A stretch of 48,826 bases of DNA, taken from CAZEFK01 sp964511405 (GTDB lineage: Bacteria; Pseudomonadota; Alphaproteobacteria; Elsterales; Elsteraceae). Positions within the stretch are counted from its first letter, which is position 1. Every line of letters begins with the position of its first letter. The notes below the pieces were generated by a model. The model searched no databases and had not been told where the DNA came from. It saw only the letters and a list, made by a program, of their open reading frames with translations. The position numbers and the translations under genes were made by a program. The DNA is taken from NCBI GenBank assembly GCA_964511405.1, contig CAZEFK010000013.1:1-48826 (forward strand), written 5' to 3'. Below are positions 9,064 through 17,330 of the stretch, in pieces.

Positions 9064-10246
9064 ATGGCAGCGATCCGGCTCGACGGTGTGACCAAGTCGT
9101 TCGGCAGCAGGGCGGTGATCCGCAGCGTGAGCCTGGCCGTGCCCGATGGCGAGTTCCTGGTGCTGCTGGGCCCCTCGGGCTGCGGCAAGTCCACCCTGCT
9201 GCGCATGCTCGCCGGCCTCGAAACCGTCTCGGGCGGTGCCATCTGGCTCGACGACCGCCGCGTCGACGCGCTGCCACCCACCGCCCGCGACATGGCGTTC
9301 GTGTTCCAGTCCTATGCCCTGTACCCGCACATGACGGTGCGCCGGAACATGGCGTTCCCGCTCCTGATGCGCCAGTTCCGCTGGTGGTTCCACCTGCCGG
9401 TGATCGGCGCGGCCGCCAAGCGCCGCATCGAGCGGTCGCCGGCGGTCGCCGACCTGATCGAGCGGACGGCGCGGACCCTGGCGCTGACCGACATGCTGGA
9501 CCGGTACCCGGCCACCCTGTCGGGCGGCCCGCGCCAACGGGTGGCGCTGGGGCGCGCCAAGGGCCGCCAGCCCCCCGGCTTTATTATGGTCGAGCCGCTG
9601 TCGAACCTGGACGCNNNNNNNNNNGGCGGAGATTTCGAAGCTGCACCAGCGGGTCGGCGGCACCTTCGTCTACGTCACCCATGACCAGGTCGAGGCCATG
9701 ACCATGGGCACGCGGATCGTGCTGATGCGCGATGGCGTCGTGCAGCAGTTCGGCAGCCCGCGCGAGATCTACACCAGCCCGGCGAATGTCTATGTGGCGC
9801 GGTTCATTGGTACGCCGCCCATGAACCTGATCCGGACCCGGCTCGAAGCCGGGGCCTTGATCGCGGGCGAGGCGCGGCTGGCGTTGCCGCCGCAGCTCCG
9901 GGGACGGGCGGAGCCGGGGGACCTGCTGCTTGGCGTCCGGCCGACCGCGCTGGCCGTGACGACGCCGGGCAGCGCCGGCACCCTGGCTGGTCGGGTCACA
10001 CTGGTCGAGCATGTCGGCGCCGAGTCGCTGGTCGCGGTGGCGCTCGACCAGGCGAGGACCGCCCATGACGAAGAAGGCGCGACGCCCGGAGAGATCATGA
10101 TCACCATCGCGGGCTACAGCGAGCTGCGCGCCGGCGATGCGGTGGGTGTCAGCCTGAACTTGGCCGAAGCCGTCCTGTTCTCGCCCGAGACCGGGGAGCG
10201 GCTGGCCGCCGTCCCCGCGCCCGGCCTGGTGCCGGTTGCGGGGTGA
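9064..10246 (+). CDS. ABC sugar transporter ATPase, MalK/UgpC type, interrupted by an assembly gap
   Basis: Begins with Walker A GPSGCGKST (residues 36-44), Q-loop FVFQSYALYPHMT, signature LSGG and the D-loop SNLDA, then breaks at the Ns (9615-9624). The reading resumes in another frame as AEISKLHQRVGG, with the H-loop YVTHDQVEAMT and a C-terminal TOBE domain ending at 10246. Comparison with the family (LDAKLRVQMRAEI) implies about 21 missing bases, so the frame break is an artefact of the fixed-size gap. Just before the gap the signature reads GGPRQR instead of GGQRQR, and Walker B reads IMVEP instead of LMDEP; these look like contig-end errors. There is also a roughly 20-residue insertion after LLMRQF, in the helical domain. 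It energises the two permeases. Confidence 0.85.
9615..9624. other. Scaffold gap (10 Ns)
   Basis: Ten consecutive Ns inside the ABC ATPase gene. From family alignment the true missing length is near 21 nt, which would also restore the frame. Confidence 0.97.
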
Positions 10247-10264
10247 CCGCGCCGCTCGTCCGCG

Positions 10265-11302
10265 TCACGCGAACGACAGCTGCACTTTCATGGCGCTCGC
10301 CCGGTCGCTGGCCAGCTCGAAAGCGTCGACGGCGCGGTCGAACGGGATTGTCGTGGTCAGCACCGGCGCGACGTCGAGGGCCCGGCGCGCCATCAGCGCG
10401 ACGCCGGCCTCGAACTCCTCATGGAAGCGGAAGCTGCCGCGCAGTTCGAATTCCTTGGCGACCAGGACATTGATCGGCAGGGTCATGGTCCCGCCGATGC
10501 CGAGCTGGACGATCACCGCGCCCGGCCGCAGCGCATCCAGGGCGCCCCGGAGCGCAGCCTCGCTGCCCGACGCCTCGATCAGCAGGTCGAAGGTGCCCTT
10601 GTCGGTGGCATACTCGGCCAGGGCGTCCGGTTCGCGCCTGAGATTGATGGTGCGCGTCGCGCCCATCTTCGCCCCGACGCTCAAGGGGAAATCATTGAGG
10701 TCGGTCGCGACCACCTCGACGGCGCCATTGCTGCTGGCGACCAGCACCGCGAGCGCGCCGATCGGGCCGCAGCCGGTGATCAGCACGCGCTTGCCCAGCA
10801 GGGGCCCGGCCCGGCGCGCCGCGTGCAGGCAGACCGCCAGCGGCTCGGCCGTGGCCGCCTCGGCCATGGTCATCGTCGACGGTATCGGCACCGCCTGCGC
10901 CTGGTCGATCACCAAGCCCTGCCGGAACGCGCCCTGGACGTGAGGAAAGCGCATGGCACTGCCGAAGAACCGCATGTCCAGGCAGTGGTTCTGCCGCCCC
11001 TCCTGGCAGTAGCGACACTGGCGGCAGGGCCGGCTCGGGTTGATCGCAATGCGGTCGCCCGGAGCCACCCGGGTGACCGCCGGGCCGACGGCTTCGACGG
11101 TGCCGGCCGCCTCGTGGCCCAGCACCATCGGTTCCTTCAGGCGCACCGTGCCGAAGCCGCCGTCGTGGTAGTAATGCAGGTCGGATCCGCAGATTCCGCC
11201 GCACTCGACCCGCACCCGCACGTCGTGCGGGCCCAGGGCGGGGATGTCCACGGCGTCGCAGCGCAGGTCCCTGGCGGCATGGATGACAACGGCACGCACC
11301 AT
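10265..11302 (-). CDS. idnD: L-idonate 5-dehydrogenase, zinc-dependent
   Basis: A 345-residue zinc alcohol dehydrogenase. The start at 11302 has GGGAGG about 10 nt upstream and gives a normal family length. Catalytic zinc ligands are C38 (GGICGSD) and H63/E64 (LGHEAAG); structural zinc cysteines are C93, C96, C99 and C107. The strings GGICGSDLHYY, MVLGHE, INPSRPC, DMRFFGSAMRFPHV and LRGSFRF closely follow E. coli IdnD, which oxidises L-idonate to 5-keto-D-gluconate with NAD(P). It lies 35 bp downstream of the IdnO-like SDR in the same operon and converges on the ABC importer. High confidence in the family, good for the substrate. Confidence 0.85.
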   Translation of the reverse strand: MVRAVVIHAARDLRCDAVDIPALGPHDVRVRVECGGICGSDLHYYHDGGFGTVRLKEPMVLGHEAAGTVEAVGPAVTRVAPGDRIAINPSRPCRQCRYCQEGRQNHCLDMRFFGSAMRFPHVQGAFRQGLVIDQAQAVPIPSTMTMAEAATAEPLAVCLHAARRAGPLLGKRVLITGCGPIGALAVLVASSNGAVEVVATDLNDFPLSVGAKMGATRTINLRREPDALAEYATDKGTFDLLIEASGSEAALRGALDALRPGAVIVQLGIGGTMTLPINVLVAKEFELRGSFRFHEEFEAGVALMARRALDVAPVLTTTIPFDRAVDAFELASDRASAMKVQLSFA

Positions 11303-11337
11303 TGGGGGAAGCCCTCCCGGTAACTGGCGTCGGGCCG

Positions 11338-12105
11338 TCACAGGACGGCCGACATTCCGCCATCGACATAGATGATCTGGCCATTGACGTAGTCGGATGC
11401 CGCCGATGCCAGATAGACCGCGGTCCCAACCAACTCGTCGGGGCGGCCCCAGCGCCGTGCCGGTGTCCGTCCCTTCACCCAGGCATCGAAGGTCGGGTTG
11501 TCGATCAGGGCCTGGTTCATGTCGGTGACCATGTAGCCGGGCCCGATGGCGTTCGCCTGGATCCCGTGCTCGCCCCATTCCGCCGCCATGGCCCGGGTCA
11601 GCATCTTGATGCCACCCTTGGCGACCGTGTAGGGCGCGACGGTGGCGCGGGCCAGCTCGCTGGTCAGCGAGCCGATGTTGACGACCTTGCCGTGCCCGCG
11701 CGGGATCATGCGGCGGGCCGCCTCGCGGCCGACCACGAAGGCGCTGGTCAGGTTGGTCTCGATCACCCGGCGCCAGTCGTCGGTGGCCAGATCGACCATC
11801 GGTCGGCGCAGCTGGATGCCGGCATTGTTGACCAGCACGTCGACCGCCAGGCCCAGGTCGTCGAAGCGGCGAAAGGCGGCGGTCACCGCCGCCTCGTCGG
11901 TCACGTCGAAGGCGGCTTCCCGGATGGCGTGCCCGGCCCCGCGCAGCGCCGCCGCCGCGGATGCCAGGCGCCCGGGGTCGACACCATTGAGGATCACCTC
12001 GGCCCCGGCCGCCGCGAGACCGGCGGCGATGGCGTTGCCGAGGCCGCGCGACGAGCCGGTGACCAGCGCCCGGCGCCCGGTCAGGTCGAACAAGGGGGCG
12101 GTCAT
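11338..12105 (-). CDS. SDR oxidoreductase, gluconate 5-dehydrogenase (IdnO)-like
   Basis: A 255-residue classical short-chain dehydrogenase: cofactor motif TGSSRGLG (residues 16-23), NNAG, the active site serine in VNIGSLTS and YTVAK. The opening FDLTGRRALVTGSSRGLG and GPGYMVTDMNQALIDN are typical of 5-keto-D-gluconate 5-reductase, which interconverts 5-ketogluconate and D-gluconate. With IdnD next door, the pair would convert L-idonate to D-gluconate. It is 11 bp from the dehydratase gene upstream, one operon. The ribosome-binding site is weak (AGGGGGCC). A related 2-keto-3-deoxy-acid dehydrogenase role is possible. Confidence 0.85.
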   Translation of the reverse strand: MTAPLFDLTGRRALVTGSSRGLGNAIAAGLAAAGAEVILNGVDPGRLASAAAALRGAGHAIREAAFDVTDEAAVTAAFRRFDDLGLAVDVLVNNAGIQLRRPMVDLATDDWRRVIETNLTSAFVVGREAARRMIPRGHGKVVNIGSLTSELARATVAPYTVAKGGIKMLTRAMAAEWGEHGIQANAIGPGYMVTDMNQALIDNPTFDAWVKGRTPARRWGRPDELVGTAVYLASAASDYVNGQIIYVDGGMSAVL

Positions 12106-12116
12106 GGCCCGGCCCC

Positions 12117-13316
12117 CTAAAGGCTGGAGCGACGGACCGTCAGGTCCGTCCGATCAAAGACCGTGGATTGCAGCTCCAACCCCAGGCCCGGGCCCTCCAT
12201 CGGGTAGACGAAGCCGTTCTCGATCCGGGGCATCTCGGTCACCAGCTCGCGATACCAGCCGCGATAGAAGGCGCGCACGGATTCCTGGATCAGGGTATTG
12301 GGCTGGCTGAACGACGCATGCACCGCGGCGGCGAACCCGACCGGGCCGATGCAGTCATGCGGCGCGAACGGGCGGTGGTAGGTCTCGGCCAGGGCGGCGA
12401 TCTTGCGCCCCTCGGTCAGGCCGCCCGACCAGCACAGATCGACCATCACCACGTCGATCGCATCGCGCTCCAACATGTCCTTGTAGGGCCAGCGCGAGCC
12501 CAGGGTCTCGCTGGCGCACACCCAGACGTCGGTCGAGCGGGCATAGTCGGCGAGTGCCTGGGCCGAGTTCATGCGGATCGGGTCCTCGAACCAGGTCGGG
12601 GCATAGGGCTCCAGCGCCCGCGCGATCATTTTGGCGGTCGGCAAGTTCCACAGCGAGTGGAACTCGACCATGATCTCGATGCGGTCGCCGACCGCCCGCC
12701 GGATCTTCTCGAACGGCTCGAGGGCGGTGCGCAGCTGCGCCGCCGAGATGGACAGGCCGCCGGTTTCCCGGGCGATCGGGTCGAACGGCCAGATCTTCAT
12801 GGCGGTGATGCCGGACTCCAGCAGGTTTTCAGCCAACTGGTCGGCGCGGGTCATGAAGCCGTCCAGGTCCTCGTAGGGCCCGTCGCCCTCGCCGAGGCTC
12901 CAGTTGGCGACCGGGCGGATATTGGTCGAGCGGACGTAGCGGGTGCCGGCACAGGTGTTGTAGATGCGCAGCTTGTCGCGGCACAGCCCGCCCAGCATCT
13001 GGTGGACCGGCTGGTTGCAGACCTTGCCGAACAGGTCCCACAGGGCGATGTCGATGCCGGATGCCGCGCGGTATTCGACGCCGGTCGACGACTGGGCCAT
13101 CGGCAGGGCGACCATCTCCTGGTTCAGCGCCTCGAGATGCAACGGGTCGCGGCCGAGCAGGCGCCCCGCCAGGGTCTCGTGGATGTGGGCCTCGACCGCG
13201 CCGGCGCCGTAGAAGGTCTCGCCGAGACCGACCAGCCCCGCGTCGGTGTGCACCCGGACCCAGATGACGTTGGCGAATTCCGCGGTGCGGATCGTCTCGA
13301 TGGCGGTGATCTTCAT
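12117..13316 (-). CDS. Enolase-superfamily acid-sugar dehydratase (mandelate racemase/MLE type)
   Basis: A 399-residue enolase-superfamily protein: N-terminal capping domain, then a beta-barrel with K174 in AMKIWPFDP, metal ligands E218 (MVEFH), E244 (FEDPI) and E270 (CASE), and H320 in FAPHD. This arrangement is seen in acid-sugar dehydratases of the mandelate racemase and mannonate/gluconate dehydratase subgroups, which form 2-keto-3-deoxy acids. The first metal ligand is Glu rather than the common Asp. Downstream IdnD and IdnO would deliver gluconate, so a gluconate- or idonate-type aldonate is the simplest substrate (inference). It is the first gene of the operon, divergent from the GntR gene with the shared operator motif between them. 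Confidence 0.88.
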   Translation of the reverse strand: MKITAIETIRTAEFANVIWVRVHTDAGLVGLGETFYGAGAVEAHIHETLAGRLLGRDPLHLEALNQEMVALPMAQSSTGVEYRAASGIDIALWDLFGKVCNQPVHQMLGGLCRDKLRIYNTCAGTRYVRSTNIRPVANWSLGEGDGPYEDLDGFMTRADQLAENLLESGITAMKIWPFDPIARETGGLSISAAQLRTALEPFEKIRRAVGDRIEIMVEFHSLWNLPTAKMIARALEPYAPTWFEDPIRMNSAQALADYARSTDVWVCASETLGSRWPYKDMLERDAIDVVMVDLCWSGGLTEGRKIAALAETYHRPFAPHDCIGPVGFAAAVHASFSQPNTLIQESVRAFYRGWYRELVTEMPRIENGFVYPMEGPGLGLELQSTVFDRTDLTVRRSSL

Positions 13317-13375
13317 CGCGCGGTCCTGCGTTGTTCGGCCGTACCGAGGGGCGAGCGGGGGGATGATATTGCCGC

Positions 13376-13394
13376 TTGTGAAACATCACAACAT
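13376..13394 (-). promoter_or_regulatory. Putative operator, dehydratase/GntR copy (TTGTGA-N4-TCACAA)
   Basis: A perfect 6-bp inverted repeat TTGTGA/TCACAA with spacer AACA (13376-13391), followed by CAT. It sits in the 128-bp divergent promoter region between the acid-sugar dehydratase (13316) and GntR (13445) genes. Positions 13378-13394 match the motif at 5941-5957 in 15 of 17 bases, and the downstream flanks (CTAACCTCGC and CTACGCTCGC) also resemble each other. The likely ligand is the adjacent GntR protein. Confidence 0.65.
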
Positions 13395-13444
13395 TTTCTA
13401 ACCTCGCGGCATTGTGGCGTCGATGCCGATCGGGAGGCGGAATC

Positions 13445-14227
13445 ATGGCCAGGGCCAAGCGCAGCGCGCCCAAGCTGGTCGAGCCGGCGGACCCGGCCGG
13501 CAATGCGCCGCGCCGGCGCAACCAGCTGAACCTGTTCGAACTCGCCTATGAGCGGATCGAGGACCTGATCGTCACCGGCGAGCTCGCGCCTGGCCGATTC
13601 ATGGCGATGCAGGACCTGCAGCAGCTGACCGGGTTCGGCCGGACCCCGGTCCATCAGGCGGTCAGCCGCCTGGCCACCGACACGCTGATCCTGGTCAGGC
13701 CGCGCCACGGCGTCCAGATCGCGCCGATCGACCTGACCCGCGATCGGGTGCTGCTGCGGCTTCGGCGCGACGTCGAGCGTTTCGTGATCCTGCTGGCCGC
13801 GGAACGGTCGGGCGCTTCGCATCGCAACCAGATGCTGCATCTGGCCCGGCTGCTGCGCGACCGGCGCGCGGCCATGACGATCGCCGAGTTCAACCTGCTG
13901 GATCGGCGGCTCGACCGGCTGCTGCTGGCGGCGGCGAACGAGCCGTTCCTGGAGCACACCCTGCGACCGCTGCACACGATCTTCCGCCGGATCGGCTGGC
14001 TCTACCATACCCGGCTCGCCAGCGGGGTCGGGCTGGACAAGACGATCGATTGCCACTTGGCGGTCATCGATGCGGTCGCCAACCGCCATGTCGAGGCGGC
14101 GCTTTCCGCGGCCGATGCGCTGGTCGACTTCGTCGACGACATGTTCGATGCGATCGAAGGCGAGATCGACCCGGCGCTGCTCGATTGCAGCCTCGAACTG
14201 CTGATCCGCGACGGTGAGCCGCGATGA
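13445..14227 (+). CDS. GntR-family transcriptional regulator, FCD type
   Basis: A 260-residue regulator. The ATG at 13445 follows GGGAGG by 8 nt. Residues about 28-95 are the winged HTH (FELAYERIEDLIVTGELAPG, then FGRTPVHQAVSRLATD), and the rest is an all-helical effector domain with DKTIDCHLAVIDAVANRHVEAAL near the C-terminus. Where FCD proteins normally have D-x-x-F-H, this one reads LLDRRLDRLL, so one metal-binding histidine seems absent. It is divergent from the dehydratase operon and overlaps the next gene (ATGA at 14224-14227). It probably senses an acid sugar or derived keto-acid and controls both copies of the operator. Confidence 0.9.
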   Translation: MARAKRSAPKLVEPADPAGNAPRRRNQLNLFELAYERIEDLIVTGELAPGRFMAMQDLQQLTGFGRTPVHQAVSRLATDTLILVRPRHGVQIAPIDLTRDRVLLRLRRDVERFVILLAAERSGASHRNQMLHLARLLRDRRAAMTIAEFNLLDRRLDRLLLAAANEPFLEHTLRPLHTIFRRIGWLYHTRLASGVGLDKTIDCHLAVIDAVANRHVEAALSAADALVDFVDDMFDAIEGEIDPALLDCSLELLIRDGEPR

Positions 14228-15204
14228 TGCGGGTCGTCTTTCATGGCGCCAACGCGGCGTCGTTCAGCGACGGCTTCGCCGACCTGCTGGAACCGGGTGC
14301 AGAGATCCTGCATCTGCCGGACCAACTGACGACGGATGCCGAGCGCCAGGCCTACGCCGCGGCCGAGGCGATCATCGGCGTCCGGTTCGATGCGGGCTTG
14401 CCCCGTCCCGAGGGCCTGCGGCTGTTCCATGTACCCGGCGCCGGGTACGACGCCATCGACCTGGCCGCCGTGCCGGCCTCGGCCGTGGTGTGCAACTGTT
14501 TCGGCCATGAGCAGGCGATCGCCGAATATGTGATGGCGGCCGTCCTGGCCCGCCACGTGCCGCTGGCCGATGCCGACCGTCGGCTCCGTAATGGCGAGTG
14601 GGCGTATTGGGCCGGCACCGCCGCGACCGCTCATGACGAGCTGGCCGGCCGGGCGATCGGGCTGCTGGGATTCGGCCATATCGGGCGCGCGGTGGCGGCG
14701 CGGGCCAAGGCGTTCGAGATGACCGTGACCGTCGCCAACCGCAGCCCGGTGCCGGTCTCGGATCTGGTCGACCGCGCCTTCGGCCTGGACGCCCTCGATG
14801 CGTTCTGGGGGTCGGCCGACGTCATCGTGGTGTCCCTGCCCCTGACCGCCGCGACCACCGGCATCGTCGGGGCGGCCGCCTTCGCGGCGATGCGCCCGGG
14901 CGCCGTCCTGATCAATGTCGGCCGCGGGCCGACGGTCGACGAGGCGGCGCTCTATGAGGCCCTGCGCAACCGCCGCATCGCCGGTGCCGTCATCGACACT
15001 TGGTACCGCTATCCGCCCGAGCCCGGCGCCCGCGCCGCGCCGGCGTCGCTGCCGTTCCACGAGCTGCCCAACCTGGTGATGACGCCGCACATGTCGGGTT
15101 GGACGCGCGGGACGATCCGGCGGCGGCAGCTGGCCATGGCCGAGAATGTGCGTCGGCGCTGGCGGGGCGAGCCCTGTCGCAATGTCGTGCGCGCCGACGG
15201 GTGA
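14224..15204 (+). CDS. D-isomer-specific 2-hydroxyacid dehydrogenase (NAD-binding)
   Basis: A 326-residue member of the phosphoglycerate/glyoxylate reductase family. The NAD-binding core shows GRAIGLLGFGHIGRAVAARAKAF, then the R-containing LINVGRGPTVDEAAL, and a C-terminal MTPHMSGWT carrying the catalytic histidine. N-terminal motif VPGAGYDAIDL is also typical. It starts inside the GntR stop (ATGATG, either ATG possible). A role in reducing a 2-keto acid or glyoxylate-like product of the acid-sugar operon is inferred from position. Confidence 0.9.
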   Translation: MMRVVFHGANAASFSDGFADLLEPGAEILHLPDQLTTDAERQAYAAAEAIIGVRFDAGLPRPEGLRLFHVPGAGYDAIDLAAVPASAVVCNCFGHEQAIAEYVMAAVLARHVPLADADRRLRNGEWAYWAGTAATAHDELAGRAIGLLGFGHIGRAVAARAKAFEMTVTVANRSPVPVSDLVDRAFGLDALDAFWGSADVIVVSLPLTAATTGIVGAAAFAAMRPGAVLINVGRGPTVDEAALYEALRNRRIAGAVIDTWYRYPPEPGARAAPASLPFHELPNLVMTPHMSGWTRGTIRRRQLAMAENVRRRWRGEPCRNVVRADG

Positions 15205-15253
15205 TCATCCGGGATGAGACGGCGCGGCCGGGTCACGGCATGGAACGGGTAAG

Positions 15254-15326
15254 AACAAGATGCAGACCGGGGGGCCGCTGTCGATGGCCCGGCCGGTCGG
15301 AGCCAGCATGCCCTCACTCGATCCCG
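15254..15326 (-). pseudogene. Remnant of a beta-propeller lactonase gene (3' tail only)
   Basis: The intergenic stretch between the hydroxyacid dehydrogenase and the kinase gene matches the 3' end of the lactonase gene at 21661-21734. In the first 59 aligned bases 52 are identical, and the match continues after a one-base deletion. On the minus strand it reads MLAPTGRAIDSGPPVCILF against MLAPTGRAIDSGTPVCILF in the intact gene. The rest of the gene, its frame further upstream and its stop are missing. It looks like the relic of a second lactonase copy once located just downstream of the kinase gene. Confidence 0.85.
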
Positions 15327-15342
15327 CCCCCTCGGGCTTGAC

Positions 15343-16668
15343 CTATACCAGGGTCCGCCGGCCAACCTCGTCATCGCGCGTCGAAACCGGATCGGCTGCG
15401 CGCTCGAGGGCTCCGAACGCCTTCACCAGGACGTCTTCGGCCCCGAAATTGCCGGATTTGAGGGCAATCGCCAGCGGCTTGCCCTCGATCGAAAACGTCC
15501 ACGGGACGCCCGGATCGATCTCGGGGCCGATCGCCAGCGCCCGCAGCCCAAGCGCCGCGATGACCGCACCGGACGTCTCGCCACCGGCCACGATCAAGCG
15601 CGCCGCGCCGAGGCGGACCAGGGTCACCGCGATTTGGCCGATGGCGGCTTCGACCAGGGCGCCGGCCGTCTCGCGGCCGAGCCGGTGCTGCATCGCCTGG
15701 ACGTCCTCGGGCAAGGCGCTCGCGTAGATCAAGATCGGCTCCGGTCCCATCCGGTCGCGGGCCCAGGCCCATGCCGCAGCGACTTGATCGTCGCCGTCGG
15801 CGAGCTTCATCGCGTCGATGCGAAAGAAGGGCCGGCGCGCCTTGAAATAGTCGATCTGCCGCAGTGTGGCGCGGGAACAGGACCCTGCGAGAACCACCGC
15901 GGGCCCATCGACCTTGGGCCCGTGTGCGCGGCCGGCCTTGTCCGACGACAGCAAACCAAGACGCCGAAAATTCTCCGGCAGTCCCTGCGCGATCGCGGAT
16001 CCACCGGTGACCAGCGGCAAGTCCTGGGCCGCGCGGCCGATCGCGACCAGATGAGCATCGGTGACGGCGTCGACGACGACATGCTTGACGCCGGCGCGCC
16101 GGCATTGGTCGAGCGCGGCGCGAATGGCGGCCCAGCCCTGCTCCACAATTTCGAAGGGAATCAGCGAGACCGGTCCCTCGACCTGCCGGCCCAGGACCCG
16201 GACCACGTCGGGGTCGGTCATCGGGGTGAGCGGATGGACCTGCATGCCCGAGTCGGACAGCAGCCGGTCGCCGACGAAGAGATGGCCCTGAAACACCCTG
16301 CGGCCGTTCTTCGGGAAAGCGGGGCAGAAAATCGTCAGGTCGGCGCCGAGGCTGGTCATGAGGGCCTCGGCCACCGGTCCGATATTGCCGCGATCCGTCG
16401 AGTCGAAGGTCGAGCAGTATTTGAAGACGACCTGCCGCGCGCCGGCCTGCTTCAGCCATTGCAGCGCCTCGAGCGAGAGCGCGACCGCCTGGTCGCTGGG
16501 AATGCTCCGGCTTTTGAGGGCGATGACGATCGCATCGGCATCGGGCACGGGAAGACCCCGGGCCGGAACGCCGACGACCTGGACCACGCGCAGTCCTTCG
16601 TTGGCCAGCGTGCTGGCGAGGTCGGTCGCGCCGGTCAGGTCGTCGGCGATCGCGCCGAGGAGAAGCAT
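15343..16668 (-). CDS. Four-carbon acid sugar kinase (DUF1537 family; 3-oxo-tetronate kinase-like)
   Basis: A 441-residue protein with both family domains: the N-terminal acid-sugar binding domain beginning GAIADDLTGATDLA and the C-terminal nucleotide-binding domain with VLAGSCSRATLRQI, VAGGETSGAV and ALKSGNFGAEDVL. The start at 16668 is chosen because it overlaps the previous stop (ATGA) and places the DDLTG motif at the usual residue. Known members phosphorylate D-threonate, D-erythronate or 3-oxo-tetronate at C4. KYCSTFDSTDRGNIGP is typical of the OtnK branch. It is the last gene of the cluster. The usual OtnI isomerase and OtnC decarboxylase are not in the window. Confidence 0.9.
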   Translation of the reverse strand: MLLLGAIADDLTGATDLASTLANEGLRVVQVVGVPARGLPVPDADAIVIALKSRSIPSDQAVALSLEALQWLKQAGARQVVFKYCSTFDSTDRGNIGPVAEALMTSLGADLTIFCPAFPKNGRRVFQGHLFVGDRLLSDSGMQVHPLTPMTDPDVVRVLGRQVEGPVSLIPFEIVEQGWAAIRAALDQCRRAGVKHVVVDAVTDAHLVAIGRAAQDLPLVTGGSAIAQGLPENFRRLGLLSSDKAGRAHGPKVDGPAVVLAGSCSRATLRQIDYFKARRPFFRIDAMKLADGDDQVAAAWAWARDRMGPEPILIYASALPEDVQAMQHRLGRETAGALVEAAIGQIAVTLVRLGAARLIVAGGETSGAVIAALGLRALAIGPEIDPGVPWTFSIEGKPLAIALKSGNFGAEDVLVKAFGALERAADPVSTRDDEVGRRTLV

Positions 16669-17330
16669 CACGCCCTCGGCTCGAGCTCGCGCCGAAGCTT
16701 GGCGACGGCGCACTCGGCGCTGGTCAGCGGCGGCGTACCCAGGACCGACGTGACGTCATCCAGCGCGCGCGACGTCGAGAAATGGGCCAGCATGACGCAG
16801 TCATAGGCCGCGAACTCTTTCGCGGCCGCGGCCAGCAGCCGGTTGTGCATGGCCGCGTCGCCCTTGCGCAAGGCCGCGATCGCGTCGGGGACGCAAATCG
16901 TGCGCAGCCGGGTCGGCAGGCCGCGTTCTTCCGCGAGCGCGTTGAACTCCTGTTCCATGCCCGCGACGGCAGGCTGGAACGTGGCCAGCATGCCGACCCG
17001 GGCGCCACGCGCCAAGGCGGCTTCGAACATGGCCTCGTTCGGTCGGAGCACGGGGATGTCGATCCGGCGTGCTGCGGCGACGATGGCCTCGCCGAAGGCC
17101 GAGCAGGTGAACAGGATGGCGTCTGCGCCGGTCCGCCGGACATAATCCGCAAGCGCGCAGATCCGTCCCGTCATGGCGGGGGTGAGGGCGCCGTCCCGTT
17201 CGAGGTCCGGGCTGAGCGAGTCTTCGAGCAGGTTGGTGCAGGCCGCACCCGGCCAAAGCCGCTCGAAGGCTTCGGTGATCGGCTGCATCGCGATCGGCGT
17301 CGCGTGGATAAGCCCGATCCGAACGGTCAT
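16668..17330 (-). CDS. Aspartate/glutamate racemase-family protein, one catalytic cysteine missing
   Basis: A 220-residue protein of the Asp/Glu/hydantoin racemase fold. The start has AAGGAGA 5 nt before it. The first catalytic cysteine is present (C76, LFTCSAFGEA). At the position of the second, where racemases have Cys, it reads VMLAHFSTS. The family also contains decarboxylases and isomerases with a single cysteine, so this is unlikely to be a classical racemase. It is coupled to the amidohydrolase gene (ATGA at 17327-17330) and the kinase gene. A step on a carboxylated intermediate is possible; the reaction is unknown. Confidence 0.8.
   Translation of the reverse strand: MTVRIGLIHATPIAMQPITEAFERLWPGAACTNLLEDSLSPDLERDGALTPAMTGRICALADYVRRTGADAILFTCSAFGEAIVAAARRIDIPVLRPNEAMFEAALARGARVGMLATFQPAVAGMEQEFNALAEERGLPTRLRTICVPDAIAALRKGDAAMHNRLLAAAAKEFAAYDCVMLAHFSTSRALDDVTSVLGTPPLTSAECAVAKLRRELEPRA

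Noticed and set aside
10247..10264. Terminator between convergent importer and idnD genes
   Set aside because: Only 18 bp between stops, with no hairpin followed by T-run.
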